A stretch of 64,000 bases of DNA, taken from Corynebacterium renale. GTDB lineage: Bacteria; Actinomycetota; Actinomycetes; Mycobacteriales; Mycobacteriaceae. Shown in pieces: positions 9,571 through 23,039 of this stretch. The position numbers and the translations under genes were made by a program. Below the pieces are notes generated by a model that did not search any database, had not been told where the DNA came from, and worked only from the letters and a program-made list of their open reading frames with translations. Every line of letters starts with the position of its first letter. The first letter of the stretch is position 1. Location of the stretch: contig NZ_PDJF01000001.1 of the NCBI RefSeq assembly GCF_002563965.1, positions 62,001 to 126,000 on the forward strand, given 5' to 3'.

Positions 9571-10212
9571 ATGAAAATATTTCACTTTGACGTAGACGAA
9601 GCGTGGGCAAAAGAAAATAATGAACTGCTCCGCGATACTTCCCGCCTCCAGCTCTCTGCCGTGGTGATGGGCCTTATCTTCGCGACAGCAGGGGTTGCAG
9701 CGTGGTTCCTAATCGATAATTCGAGTGTGGGGCTGCTCGTGCTCATCGCCGCGTTGGCGGTCATGGTGTTGTGCTTCATCATCGCGTGGGTGGTGCCGCG
9801 CAAGGTTGGCACTGCGCAACAACTTTACGACACCTACCCCCTCGCCCCCGCAATTATCGCCGAGGTCAACCCGCGCGATGTCGTACTTTTAGCGCTGGTA
9901 AACACATCCGTGGACCCGGAGGCGAAACCGCGCTGGGCACTGGCGACCCGAACAGTCACCCGCCTGAAGGGCCATCCGCGCACTGTGGGGACCCGAGTTC
10001 CTGTCGCAGCTGTGTCTGGCCGCCGGAAAGTGTCCAGCCAAGGTCAGTGGGACGAAATCACCCCGATGCCGATTGCTTGGGGAACACCCGACGAGGACAT
10101 TATCGCCGCAGCCACCAAAGAGATTCCGTTCCAACAATGGCAGATCGTGGAAAAGCACGCCGGGCGCGCCGACGAAGTCCAGAAGACACAGTTTAGCCTG
10201 CTCGAGCTTTAG
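9571..10212 (+). CDS. DUF3239 family membrane protein
   Basis: A 213-residue protein with two adjacent transmembrane helices (about residues 28-50 and 53-73) and a ~135-residue cytoplasmic domain. It resembles the Corynebacterium DUF3239 family, whose function is unknown. It begins two bases after the XPB stop, so it is translated from the same message. The C-terminus overlaps the stop of the convergent aminotransferase by four bases. Confidence 0.65.
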   Translation: MKIFHFDVDEAWAKENNELLRDTSRLQLSAVVMGLIFATAGVAAWFLIDNSSVGLLVLIAALAVMVLCFIIAWVVPRKVGTAQQLYDTYPLAPAIIAEVNPRDVVLLALVNTSVDPEAKPRWALATRTVTRLKGHPRTVGTRVPVAAVSGRRKVSSQGQWDEITPMPIAWGTPDEDIIAAATKEIPFQQWQIVEKHAGRADEVQKTQFSLLEL

Positions 10213-11363
10213 GCGCTGAGCCGGCGGCAGGCTTCCGCGATGACGTCTTCACTCTTGCAGTAAGCAAAGCGCACCATATCCGACCACGGTTCCGGATTGT
10301 CACAAAACGCAGACACAGGTATGCCAGCCACCCCGATCTCTTCCGGAGCCGACATACACCACTGCGCGGCATCGCGGGTAGCCACGCTCTCAGGCAGACG
10401 TGCACAAACGAAGAATGTTCCCGGACTATCAAAGACCTCCCACCCCGCCTGGGAAAGCGTCCAGGTTAATTCATCGCGACGCTGCTGCAGCGTCAACTGA
10501 TTCTGTTCAATCCACCCGCGTTCATTATTCAAGGCGTAGGCCACAGCCGGCTGAAGAGGGGCACCAGAAGCAAACGTCAAGTATTGGGACACTCCCGCAA
10601 TCGGCGCAAGTAACTCTTCCGGCGCGATGACCCATCCGACTTTCCATCCCGTGACGTTGAGCATTTTTGCCGCCGAGCTCACGGTGATTGTGCGTTCAGC
10701 AAGACTGCTTATCGACGCCGCCGGGGTGAACTCGACGCCATGCGTGAGGGTTTCGTAGACTTCGTCGGCAAGCACTACTGTCCGCGTCCCGTCGAGGAGT
10801 TCACCGAGCGATTGCAAAGCAGAGCTGCTAAAGACCGAGCCTGTGGGATTGTGCGGATTGTTGACGATGACCATCGCCGTTTCCGGCGACAAGGCTGCCT
10901 CGACGGCGATAATGTCGATGTCCCACGAGCGGGCGACCTGCTTCAACGGCACGCTGACACGCGAACCACCGGCTAACGAAATAGCCGCACCGTAAGAATC
11001 GTAGAACGGCTCTAGGACGATGACTTCATCACCAGGGTTCACGAATGCGAGCACCGAGGCAGCGATAGCCTCCGTCGCGCCAACTGTCGCGTATACGTTG
11101 CTAGGAGGGATCCTTAGCCCATAGCTGCTTTCCCGAAAAGCGGCCACCGCGCTCTTTAACTCTGAGATGCCTCCCGCCGGAGGGTACTGATTCCTGCCGC
11201 TAGTCAGCGCTTCGCAGGCTTTCTCGAGCATCGCCTGGGGACCGTCAGAATCGGGAAACCCTTGTCCAAGATTAATTGCATCGTGGCGTGAAGCTTCGGC
11301 GGTGATCGTCGAAAAGATAGATTCGCGGACGCCCCGCGCCCGAGCTGCCGGTTGGATAAACAC
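10209..11363 (-). CDS. Class I/II PLP-dependent aminotransferase (DapC-like position)
   Basis: A 384-residue fold-type I aminotransferase. Seen: LGQGFPD near the N-terminus, NNPHNPTG (~168-175), ADEVYE (~202), and the PLP-lysine motif SSAAKMLNVTGWKVGW (lysine about 232). M. tuberculosis has dapC (N-succinyldiaminopimelate aminotransferase) beside XPB, so a DapC role is possible, but C. glutamicum has dapC elsewhere, and kynurenine- or methionine-type aminotransferases share these motifs. Translation starts at GTG 11363 within a TAGTG overlap with the DedA stop, so the two genes are coupled. Confidence 0.8.
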   Translation of the reverse strand: MFIQPAARARGVRESIFSTITAEASRHDAINLGQGFPDSDGPQAMLEKACEALTSGRNQYPPAGGISELKSAVAAFRESSYGLRIPPSNVYATVGATEAIAASVLAFVNPGDEVIVLEPFYDSYGAAISLAGGSRVSVPLKQVARSWDIDIIAVEAALSPETAMVIVNNPHNPTGSVFSSSALQSLGELLDGTRTVVLADEVYETLTHGVEFTPAASISSLAERTITVSSAAKMLNVTGWKVGWVIAPEELLAPIAGVSQYLTFASGAPLQPAVAYALNNERGWIEQNQLTLQQRRDELTWTLSQAGWEVFDSPGTFFVCARLPESVATRDAAQWCMSAPEEIGVAGIPVSAFCDNPEPWSDMVRFAYCKSEDVIAEACRRLSA

Positions 11364-11989
11364 TATGATTCCTTTGCTTGACGCCGACTGACAAGGTAAC
11401 CCCGAGCACTGGAGACAATAACCGGAAGCAGCGAAATACCAACAATGACGAGAACGATGAGATCAATGCGATCAGCAATCCCCGGGATGCCTCCAAGTAG
11501 CACCCCGACCAGAGTCATGGAAACAATCCACAAGACCGCTCCCGTCACGTTCCATACGATAAAGTTACGGTATTTCATGTTCGCGGTACCGGCGGATACT
11601 GGGACGTAGGTCCTGACGATGGGGACGAAGCGGCCCAAGATTAAAGCTAAAGGACCGTGCTTCGCGAAAAATGCTTCCGCTTTGTGAAGGTATTCAAGTT
11701 TAAGCACGCGCGCGTCCTCAGAGAATAGCTTTCGGCCAAATTTGTGTCCAAGATAGAAGCCGACCTGATCTCCTAGGAATGCTGCCACAACACCAACGCC
11801 GATGATGCTGACGACCGTTAGATTGAGTTGGTCTTTAAGTATCGCTGCGGTAACTAGGAGGGAGTCACCGGGCAGGAATGGGAACAGGACGCCGGATTCA
11901 ATAAAGATGATGAGGCCCAAGCCCGCGAGCGCCCAGGGCCCGAAACTGTTGAGGAGCTGAGTGGCGTCCATCAGATCAGAGATATGCAT
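11363..11989 (-). CDS. DedA-family membrane protein
   Basis: A 208-residue DedA (SNARE-associated/VTT) protein. Seen: FIESGVLFPFLPGDSLL near residue 30, LGDQVGFYLGHKFG (~70), and FGRFVPIVRTYVPVSAGTANM-like membrane re-entrant motif (here LGRFVPIVRTYVPV, ~120-135), followed by C-terminal membrane helices. The family flips or transports lipids such as undecaprenyl phosphate and supports envelope integrity. It is the first gene of a two-gene unit with the aminotransferase. Ribosome site AAAGGA lies before the ATG. Confidence 0.9.
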   Translation of the reverse strand: MHISDLMDATQLLNSFGPWALAGLGLIIFIESGVLFPFLPGDSLLVTAAILKDQLNLTVVSIIGVGVVAAFLGDQVGFYLGHKFGRKLFSEDARVLKLEYLHKAEAFFAKHGPLALILGRFVPIVRTYVPVSAGTANMKYRNFIVWNVTGAVLWIVSMTLVGVLLGGIPGIADRIDLIVLVIVGISLLPVIVSSARGYLVSRRQAKES

Positions 11990-12131
11990 GGGTGTCCTTT
12001 CGGAGGAATTGATTGCTTTACACTACTCCGAAAAGCACAGAACGCCCTTATGAATAACCGCTACCGGAAAACATTCCGAGGAAACTCACAGGACGAGGAG
12101 CAGGTGGACGCGGGGGACACTCATCAACGAC

Positions 12132-12175
12132 AAAAGGGTGGTCACACCACGTGACGTGGTGTAACCACCCTTTTT
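12132..12175 (-). terminator. Large near-perfect hairpin terminating the rrn operon
   Basis: A 44-bp near-perfect palindrome: AAAAGGGTGGT pairs with ACCACCCTTTT and the inner ACACCACGT with ACGTGGTGT, with one mismatch pair and a one-base loop centre. T-tracts flank both sides, so it can stop transcription from either direction. It lies 18 bp beyond the 5S gene. Confidence 0.85.
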
Positions 12176-12192
12176 CTTGTATGTAATTTTTA

Positions 12193-12313
12193 GTGTTGGC
12201 GGCGACCTACTCTCCCACACGCTCCCGCATGCAGTACCATCAGCGATTAACAGGCTTAGCTACCGGGTTCGAAAAGGGACCGGGCGTACCCCTGCCACAA
12301 TAACCACCAACAC
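12193..12313 (-). rRNA. rrf: 5S ribosomal RNA
   Basis: About 121 nt, beginning GTGTTGGTGGTTA and ending near GCCGCCAACAC, whose ends pair as the 5S terminal stem. The central GGTACTGCATG and CGAACCCGGTAGC segments are typical. It is last in the rrn operon; boundaries are good to a few bases. Confidence 0.93.
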
Positions 12314-12427
12314 ACTCAATAAACACAACCCCGAAAGGGACCATGCCCACAACACCACGTGTTGTGTCAAACACTGCACAGTGGACGCAAACACCCAACA
12401 AATCTTTGGGCTCGTTACAAACTTACT

Positions 12428-17342
<4,915 letters not shown>

Positions 17343-17893
17343 AAAGAAAAAATTCAATCAGAAAAAATCCTCAAGCAAGAAAGCCTGAAAAACCTGACAA
17401 ACAAAAACTAGCAAAACAACCACACCAATCTTATCCACACACGGGGGTGCATGAACAAGAAACCAATGTGGTCAAACATAGTTAGGCACACCATGATCAT
17501 ATTTAACGAGCCACAGGTGTTAACCCACACCACACACTCGACCAGTCACACCCCAACACCACCAGTCATACGAACCAGTACGTGTCAGGCGCAATGTAAC
17601 CAGTAACAAAAATAATAAAAGTACATTGGCACACTATTGAGTTCTCACACAACCACAACACACACCACCAACACTCACAAGTTTTACGAGTGCCAATCAG
17701 TGCGATTGCAATGTCCCAGGAGCCTACCACACACGATTACAAACAAGCAAACGTGAAGTAAACCCCCAGCATGTTCACCAACCATCACCCACACACACTG
17801 TGTTGTGGTGACCTCGTCGGCAACGAGACATAAACTTACACACACCCCGGAAACAACACAAACCCGCAGGTAAACCCACGGGTTTGAACGTCG
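17343..17893 (-). promoter_or_regulatory. rrn promoter and leader region
   Basis: A 551-bp region without a gene. On the minus strand, TTAACA (17523-17518) and TATGAT (17501-17496) are separated by 16 bp, a strong candidate promoter about 150 nt before 16S. Farther upstream 17650-17621 reads GTGTGAGAACTCAATAGTG, a boxA antitermination element also found in the spacer before 23S; its position implies another promoter upstream of 17650, and weak candidates lie at 17700-17760. Short minus-strand T-rich tracts precede 16S. Confidence 0.65.
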
Positions 17894-18649
17894 TTAGTGA
17901 TAACAAGCAAGCAATCCATCCGGCCCATCGATCACTTTGATGGTTGTGCCGAAGATTTCGGTGAGCTTTTCAGACGTCATCACGGACTCTGTTTTTCCGA
18001 ACTCCAGAATCTGGCCATCTTTTACTGCACAAATGTAGTCGGCGTACCTGGCTGCAAAGTTGATGTCGTGGAGCACGATGATGAACGTCCGCCCGAGTTC
18101 CTGTGCCGCATTCTTCAAATGCTGCATCATCTGCACAGAGTGCGCGATGTCCAGGTTGTTTAGGGGCTCGTCCAGAAGCACGTACTCCGTCTCCTGAGTA
18201 AGCACCATGGCCACGTACGCACGCTGACGTTGTCCACCTGAAAGCTGGTCAAGGTAACGATTCTCCAGTTCGCCCAAGTTGAGGAAGTCGATGTAGCGGG
18301 ACACGATTTCCTCATCTTCTGCGGTGAGCCGACCTTGGGAGTACGGAAAACGGCCGAAAGCAACGAGCTGGCGTACGGTCAGCTTCGTCACGAAGTGGTT
18401 TTCTTGGCGCAAAACCGAGACAATCTTGGCCAAATCTTTGGAGTTAGTGGTGGCGACGTCGTAATTTGCGACGGTGATTTCGCCTTCATCCATGTTCAAC
18501 AGGCGGCCGACCATCGTCAGCAATGTGGATTTGCCCGCACCGTTAGGTCCGACGAGCGCGGTGATACCGCCATGTGGGATAGATAGATTGACCGGACCGA
18601 TGTTGACTTTGTCGTTATAGGCCTTCTTTACGTGCTTTAACTCAATCAC
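17894..18649 (-). CDS. Siderophore ABC transporter, ATP-binding protein (YclP/FatE-like)
   Basis: A 251-residue ABC ATPase: Walker A GPNGAGKS (~35-42), signature LSGGQRQR (~136), Walker B YVLLDEP (~157-163) and the switch histidine in LHDINFAARY (~190). It powers the two permeases encoded immediately upstream. The start is GTG 18649 within a GTGA overlap with the permease stop. The last gene of a three-gene unit. Similarity by eye is to the petrobactin/catechol siderophore system (YclNOPQ, CeuBCDE, FatBCDE). Confidence 0.88.
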   Translation of the reverse strand: MIELKHVKKAYNDKVNIGPVNLSIPHGGITALVGPNGAGKSTLLTMVGRLLNMDEGEITVANYDVATTNSKDLAKIVSVLRQENHFVTKLTVRQLVAFGRFPYSQGRLTAEDEEIVSRYIDFLNLGELENRYLDQLSGGQRQRAYVAMVLTQETEYVLLDEPLNNLDIAHSVQMMQHLKNAAQELGRTFIIVLHDINFAARYADYICAVKDGQILEFGKTESVMTSEKLTEIFGTTIKVIDGPDGLLACYH

Positions 18650-19728
18650 AGGCGTCCCTTTCGGAGAATGACGAACAAGAACATGGAACCACCGACCAGC
18701 TCGATAACAATGCTGACTACACCCTGGGCATAGAAAATGTGGTTCATGATGAAGTAGGCACCGGTCATGACCGCAAAGCCAATCATGATTGCCATCGGAA
18801 TGATGTACCTGTGGTCATAGGTATCAGCGAATTGGTAAGCCAATGTAGCCACAAGGAATCCCAGGAATGTCATAGGCCCGACGAGGGCCGTGGAGCTAGC
18901 GATAAGAATCGAAACGAGCACTAGGGTATAAATTGTGTGCCTTCGGTACTTCACACCCAGGTTTGTTGCAGACGCTTTGCCCAGTGCCAACACGTTGAGT
19001 CGCTTGGAGTTGGCCAGCACCAGGATCGAAGCTACTACGACTAACGGGATCGCTACTGGATAGTAAGAAGGGTCTGCGTTGTTGACCGAACCGAAAAGTC
19101 GGGCGGTGAGGACGTCGAAGTCTTGCGGGGTCAGCAAGCGTTGCATGAACGTCGATAGTGAACCCAGTCCCCCGCCAATCACGATGCCCACCAAGAGCAT
19201 GACGTGCATATTGGCTTTGTTGCCGGTGAGCAGCCACCCGTAAAGGATCAGCGACAATCCCACCATCAAAATAATTTGGACAATGAACATCGGGACAGTC
19301 GCTGCGTTGATAAGGCCAACTGCGCCGAAGAAGAAAATCGTCGAGGTGTGGATCAGCCGATACAGGGACTCAAAGCCCATGATCGACGGCGTAATAATGC
19401 GGTTGTTGGTGACGGTCTGAAACGCGACCGTCGCAACAGCTTGACTGACGGCGACGACTGCCATCGCGACAAGGGCGATGGCGCGGCGCTTCGCGACAGT
19501 CCAGAAGCGCGGATCCCCGAGCGGAATCGGGTTCTTATACATGAGCAGTCCTGCGGAGAACAGGATGCACAAGACGATGACAATGGCAAGAATGATCCAG
19601 TACTTGCGCTTCGCTTTAGCCGTCGGGAAGGCTGCCGCTGAACGACGCATACGCTGGACAGTAATGCAGGCCTCTTGGTCCGCTGGGGTGGTGATTGCTG
19701 GGTTGACCGGCGAGCTGGATTTAAACAT
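18646..19728 (-). CDS. Siderophore ABC transporter permease 2 (FecCD family)
   Basis: A 360-residue permease of the FecCD family with about nine to ten membrane helices after a ~45-residue polar N-terminus. Seen: NRIITPSIMGFESLY near 110 (the family's substrate-channel region) and GPMTFLGFLVATLAYQ (~285), the ATPase-coupling loop. Its first codons overlap the last eight bases of permease 1, and its stop overlaps the ATPase start, so all three are coupled. It forms the membrane channel with permease 1. Confidence 0.88.
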   Translation of the reverse strand: MFKSSSPVNPAITTPADQEACITVQRMRRSAAAFPTAKAKRKYWIILAIVIVLCILFSAGLLMYKNPIPLGDPRFWTVAKRRAIALVAMAVVAVSQAVATVAFQTVTNNRIITPSIMGFESLYRLIHTSTIFFFGAVGLINAATVPMFIVQIILMVGLSLILYGWLLTGNKANMHVMLLVGIVIGGGLGSLSTFMQRLLTPQDFDVLTARLFGSVNNADPSYYPVAIPLVVVASILVLANSKRLNVLALGKASATNLGVKYRRHTIYTLVLVSILIASSTALVGPMTFLGFLVATLAYQFADTYDHRYIIPMAIMIGFAVMTGAYFIMNHIFYAQGVVSIVIELVGGSMFLFVILRKGRL

Positions 19729-20773
19729 TGTTCTTCCGCCCCCTCAGGATCAGGTACACAAAAACAATTGCGCCAAGAATGCCCAAAATGACCGAGACCG
19801 GAACCTCAAACGGCATGATCACGATGCGGGCGACAAGGTCGCAAATTGTAACCGTCCCAATACCGACGAGCACCACCCACGGGAGGTTACTGCGCAGGTC
19901 ATCGCCCCGGAAGATGGAGACAATGTTGGGCACAATTAGTCCCAGGAATGGCAGGTTTCCAACCACTACCGTCACGACACCCGTTGCGACAGCGATCAGA
20001 CTGGTGCCAATGAGCACGATGCGGTTGTAATTCAGCCCCACGTTCGTCGCGATGTCTTCGCCTAGACCCGCCACAGTGAGACGGTCAGCATAAAACCAGA
20101 CGGCGATGAGAACGAGGATAACAATGAGCAAGATTTCCCACTGCCCCTTAAACACCGAGGTGAAGGAGCCAGCAAACCACACTGTCAAGCTCTGCAGCAT
20201 ATCAAGCTGCAAGGCGAAGAAGGTGGAAATCGAACTCACCACAGCACCCAACATGATGCCGATAATGGGCACCACTAACGACGACCTCAGGGACACTTTT
20301 CGTAGGAAAAGGAAGAACACCATGGTCCCGACGAACGCGAAGACCACCGCTCCCACCATACGGATTCCGATAGATGCTGTCGGAATAAAGGCCATGACAA
20401 AAAGTAAGCCCAATCCAGCCCACTCGGTGGTGCCCGTGGTAGTGGGTTCCACGAACTTGTTTTGCGTGATCAGCTGCATGACCAGACCCGACATCGCCAT
20501 CGCTGCGCCAGCGAGAACGAGTGCAAGAGTGCGTGGGACTCGGGTTTGGAAGAACATTTGGCGCCCGTCTTCCTGCCCGGCAATGTCGTAGACACCGGTA
20601 AACAGTGAAGCTACAAGCAAAGCTCCGACTACGATGAGCCCGATAATAAAAGGCAGAATCGAGCGGGCTGACTTTCCAAACGCTTTGGCACTAGACGCTT
20701 TATTACGTGTCTTTCCCCGCGGCTGATTCACCGGTTCGGGAGCGTCCTGGGTCACGGAGGCCTGAGTGCTCAC
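19721..20773 (-). CDS. Siderophore ABC transporter permease 1 (FecCD family)
   Basis: A 350-residue FecCD-family permease. A ~35-residue hydrophilic N-terminus precedes the first helix. Seen: RVPRTLALVLAGAAMAMSGLVMQ (coupling region near 85-105), NKFVEPTTTGTTEWAGLG (~108-125) and NLPFLGLIVPNIV (~270), all typical of YclN/FatD permeases. It is the first gene of the permease-permease-ATPase unit. A 227-bp gap with a hairpin separates it from the binding-protein gene, which suggests stronger expression of the binding protein. Confidence 0.88.
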   Translation of the reverse strand: MSTQASVTQDAPEPVNQPRGKTRNKASSAKAFGKSARSILPFIIGLIVVGALLVASLFTGVYDIAGQEDGRQMFFQTRVPRTLALVLAGAAMAMSGLVMQLITQNKFVEPTTTGTTEWAGLGLLFVMAFIPTASIGIRMVGAVVFAFVGTMVFFLFLRKVSLRSSLVVPIIGIMLGAVVSSISTFFALQLDMLQSLTVWFAGSFTSVFKGQWEILLIVILVLIAVWFYADRLTVAGLGEDIATNVGLNYNRIVLIGTSLIAVATGVVTVVVGNLPFLGLIVPNIVSIFRGDDLRSNLPWVVLVGIGTVTICDLVARIVIMPFEVPVSVILGILGAIVFVYLILRGRKNNV

Positions 20774-20940
20774 TGGCCCGCCTCCTTACATATTTCGTTC
20801 ATGAGCAATATTCCTGTGGTACGCCACAGGGTATTAAATTCTTACTTCTGAGTATCGACACTACAGATAGCAGTTTTTATCGGCAAGGCTTCACTTAGTA
20901 TGGGCGCCCTAATTTTCGAGGGTGCCGTGAAGAACAAAAG

Positions 20941-20975
20941 GAAGGGCAACGCGCCAGCTGGCACGTCGCCCTTCA
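20941..20975 (-). terminator. Hairpin after the siderophore-binding protein gene
   Basis: GAAGGGC (20941-20947) pairs with GCCCTTC (20968-20974), with an inner CCAGCTGG palindrome. On the minus strand it is followed by CTTTTG. It can end or attenuate transcription between the binding-protein gene and the permease genes. Confidence 0.65.
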
Positions 20976-21000
20976 CAGCAGATTTATCGAGGGAGGCGAC

Positions 21001-22023
21001 TTACTTCTGTGCTGCCTCGAAGGTGTCTGCGATACCGTTCAAGATCTCGGTGTAGGTCTGGATCGACTCGTTGACGTAGGTGTCCTTAGGCGCGATGTAC
21101 ACGTGACCGGACTTGATTGCAGTGACGTTCTGCAGCGGAGCAGCATCTGCAAGGATCTTGTCTGCAGAAACGTATGCTGGATCATCCGGGTTTGCGCCAC
21201 CGTCGCGGTCGAGTGCGAAGAGGAAGTCTGGGTTGGACTGCGCGATTGCCTCGACGGAGATGTCGTCACCCTTGTGGTCGGAGGATTCGCCTTCAACGTG
21301 CTCCAGTGCTGGCTTCAGGCCGAGCAGCTCGAAGAGCGCGCCGTAGGTACGGCCCTTACCTGGGGCAATGTAGTTGATGTTGCCGCCGGAAACATTCACA
21401 GCCATGACGGTGGAGGTGCCGTCGTAGGCCTTCTTGGCTCGCTCGAGTGCCTTGTTGAAGTCATCGACAAGCTTCTTAGCTTCTGCTTCCTTGCCGAAGA
21501 TCTGGCCCAGAGCTTCGGTCTGGCGAATCAGTTCCTGATCCAGTGGCTCACCCTTGCGGACTTCAAATTCGACGAGGGTTGCGTTCGGGTTGTCCTTCTC
21601 AATCTGTTCGTCGTACTTGGTGAAGCGCTGGCCGGAGATAATCAGCTGTGGGTCAGCCGCGATGATTGCCTCGAGGTTTGGCTCCTTGTGGTTACCAATG
21701 TTGGCAATGCTGCTGTCCTTGGCGTAGGAGATGGTGTCCGGAATCAGGTCAACCGGCGCGGCCTCAAGCTTGACCCCCCAGTCAGCGAGGGTCTCGAAGG
21801 TGCGGTTATCCAGCGCAACAACGCGCTCAACTGGAACGTCGATGGTCTTTTCACCGTAGTTGTCGGTGACGGTCACCGTGGTTGCAGCAGGCGCAGCCGA
21901 AGAGGTTGCAGCCGAGCTCTCGGAGCTGGAGGAAGCGGAGGTTCCCTCGTCAGAGGAGCAGCCTGCCAGAATCAGGGCAGCAGTGGTTACAAGACCTGCG
22001 AGTGCGTAACGGGTTTTCGCCAT
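21001..22023 (-). CDS. Siderophore-binding lipoprotein (CeuE/YclQ-like)
   Basis: A 340-residue substrate-binding lipoprotein. The lipobox LILAGCSS lies near residues 18-24, followed by a Ser/Ala-rich linker and a helical-backbone binding fold: VERVVALDNRTFETLADWGV (~65-85), EAIIAADPQLIISG (~125), and EAIAQSNPDFLFALDRD (~255). These match the FatB/CeuE/YclQ group that binds catecholate ferric siderophores outside the membrane. It delivers substrate to the permeases encoded downstream. A DtxR-like box lies about 140 bp upstream. Confidence 0.9.
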   Translation of the reverse strand: MAKTRYALAGLVTTAALILAGCSSDEGTSASSSSESSAATSSAAPAATTVTVTDNYGEKTIDVPVERVVALDNRTFETLADWGVKLEAAPVDLIPDTISYAKDSSIANIGNHKEPNLEAIIAADPQLIISGQRFTKYDEQIEKDNPNATLVEFEVRKGEPLDQELIRQTEALGQIFGKEAEAKKLVDDFNKALERAKKAYDGTSTVMAVNVSGGNINYIAPGKGRTYGALFELLGLKPALEHVEGESSDHKGDDISVEAIAQSNPDFLFALDRDGGANPDDPAYVSADKILADAAPLQNVTAIKSGHVYIAPKDTYVNESIQTYTEILNGIADTFEAAQK

Positions 22024-22164
22024 CGTTATTCCTTACGTTGTTCTTCACTATCACACGGGACCGCGCGATAGCTTCGGTAATGAAGTTGGGCGCAACGCCA
22101 ACATGGTTATTTTCCGCCGGTGGGACAGGGAGGTTCCACAATATTGACAGAAGCCTAAGCTTAG

Positions 22165-22183
22165 TTATGTAAGCGTTGCCTAA
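22165..22183 (-). promoter_or_regulatory. Candidate DtxR box upstream of the siderophore operon
   Basis: On the minus strand TTAGGCAACGCTTACATAA matches 13 of 19 positions of the DtxR consensus TWAGGTTAGSCTAACCTWA, with both ends intact. Next to it lies the palindrome TAAGCTTA (22156-22163 region). A second partial match, with core GGTTAGCCT (22273-22281), lies 100 bp further up. Control by iron fits the gene function. Confidence 0.5.
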
Positions 22184-22392
22184 AGCCAGAGTGTAGTAAG
22201 AAAAAATCTAAATGTGAAGACCCTGTCAAACATTTTTACCCCCAATTATGGCCAACTAAAGTTTGAAACCGTGGTTAGCCTGGACATTTAACACACGCTA
22301 GTGTCATATAAATTCCCCCTTATTTACCCCCGAAACGATCACATTCACAGGAAAAACCGAAACTTTCACGGCTAGCAGGTTTAATATTTCCC

Positions 22393-22908
22393 ATGGCTCC
22401 CGTTATCCGCAGACTCACTGTTTCCGACGCGTCAGTCGTGGCCAAGCTCGGCCGCGAAACCTTCCTAGCGACATTCGGGCACACCGACACGGCAGAGAAC
22501 ATGCAGGCTTACGTCGACGAAGCGTTCGCCCTCCCCCGCATCTCCGCTGAGCTCGCAAACCCAGAATCCGAGTTTTATTGTGTGCTTATCGACGACCTCC
22601 CGGCCGGCTACCTCAAAATCAACACAGGCAGCGCACAAACTGAACCTTACGGCGAGGAGGCCCTAGAAATACAGCGCCTGTACCTACACCACGCGTTCCA
22701 TGGGCGAGGTTTAGGTTCCGCGTTTATGACAAAAGCCTTAGAACGCGGGCGCGCCTTAGGTAAGAAGAAGGTGTGGTTGGGAGTCGCCGACTTTAACGAA
22801 CCGGCGCTACGCCTCTACACGAAGTTTGGTTTTACACATATCGGCGAGCACTACTTCACCATCGGTACTTCGACCGACGTGGACCTCATCTACGGGCGTG
22901 CGCTCTAG
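22393..22908 (+). CDS. GNAT-family N-acetyltransferase
   Basis: A 171-residue GNAT acetyltransferase. Seen: the acetyl-CoA site motif A, RLYLHHAFHGRGLGSAFM (~96-113; R/Q-x-x-G-x-G/A form), and motif B LGVADFNEPALRLYTKFGF (~127-145). The arrangement is like PaiA-type polyamine or small-molecule acetyltransferases; the substrate is not known. TTAATAT lies about eight bases before the ATG, so the transcript is probably leaderless. Confidence 0.85.
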   Translation: MAPVIRRLTVSDASVVAKLGRETFLATFGHTDTAENMQAYVDEAFALPRISAELANPESEFYCVLIDDLPAGYLKINTGSAQTEPYGEEALEIQRLYLHHAFHGRGLGSAFMTKALERGRALGKKKVWLGVADFNEPALRLYTKFGFTHIGEHYFTIGTSTDVDLIYGRAL

Positions 22909-22935
22909 GGTTGCGGCCCGGGTGGGTCCGGTGGA

Positions 22936-22946
22936 CGTCGATAAGC
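22936..22946 (-). repeat. Intergenic copy of the iterated motif GCTTATCGACG
   Basis: CGTCGATAAGC on the plus strand, between the acetyltransferase stop and the GH3 start, outside any gene. The bases after the core are TC on the motif strand, matching the NC preference. Confidence 0.75.
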
Positions 22947-23039
22947 AAGAAACAAGAGCAGCTAAATTTTTGGACACATATACTTAGGGGTACCGATCTA
23001 ACATCTCACAGCCATGCTGAACTCAAGGATGGAGTATCA

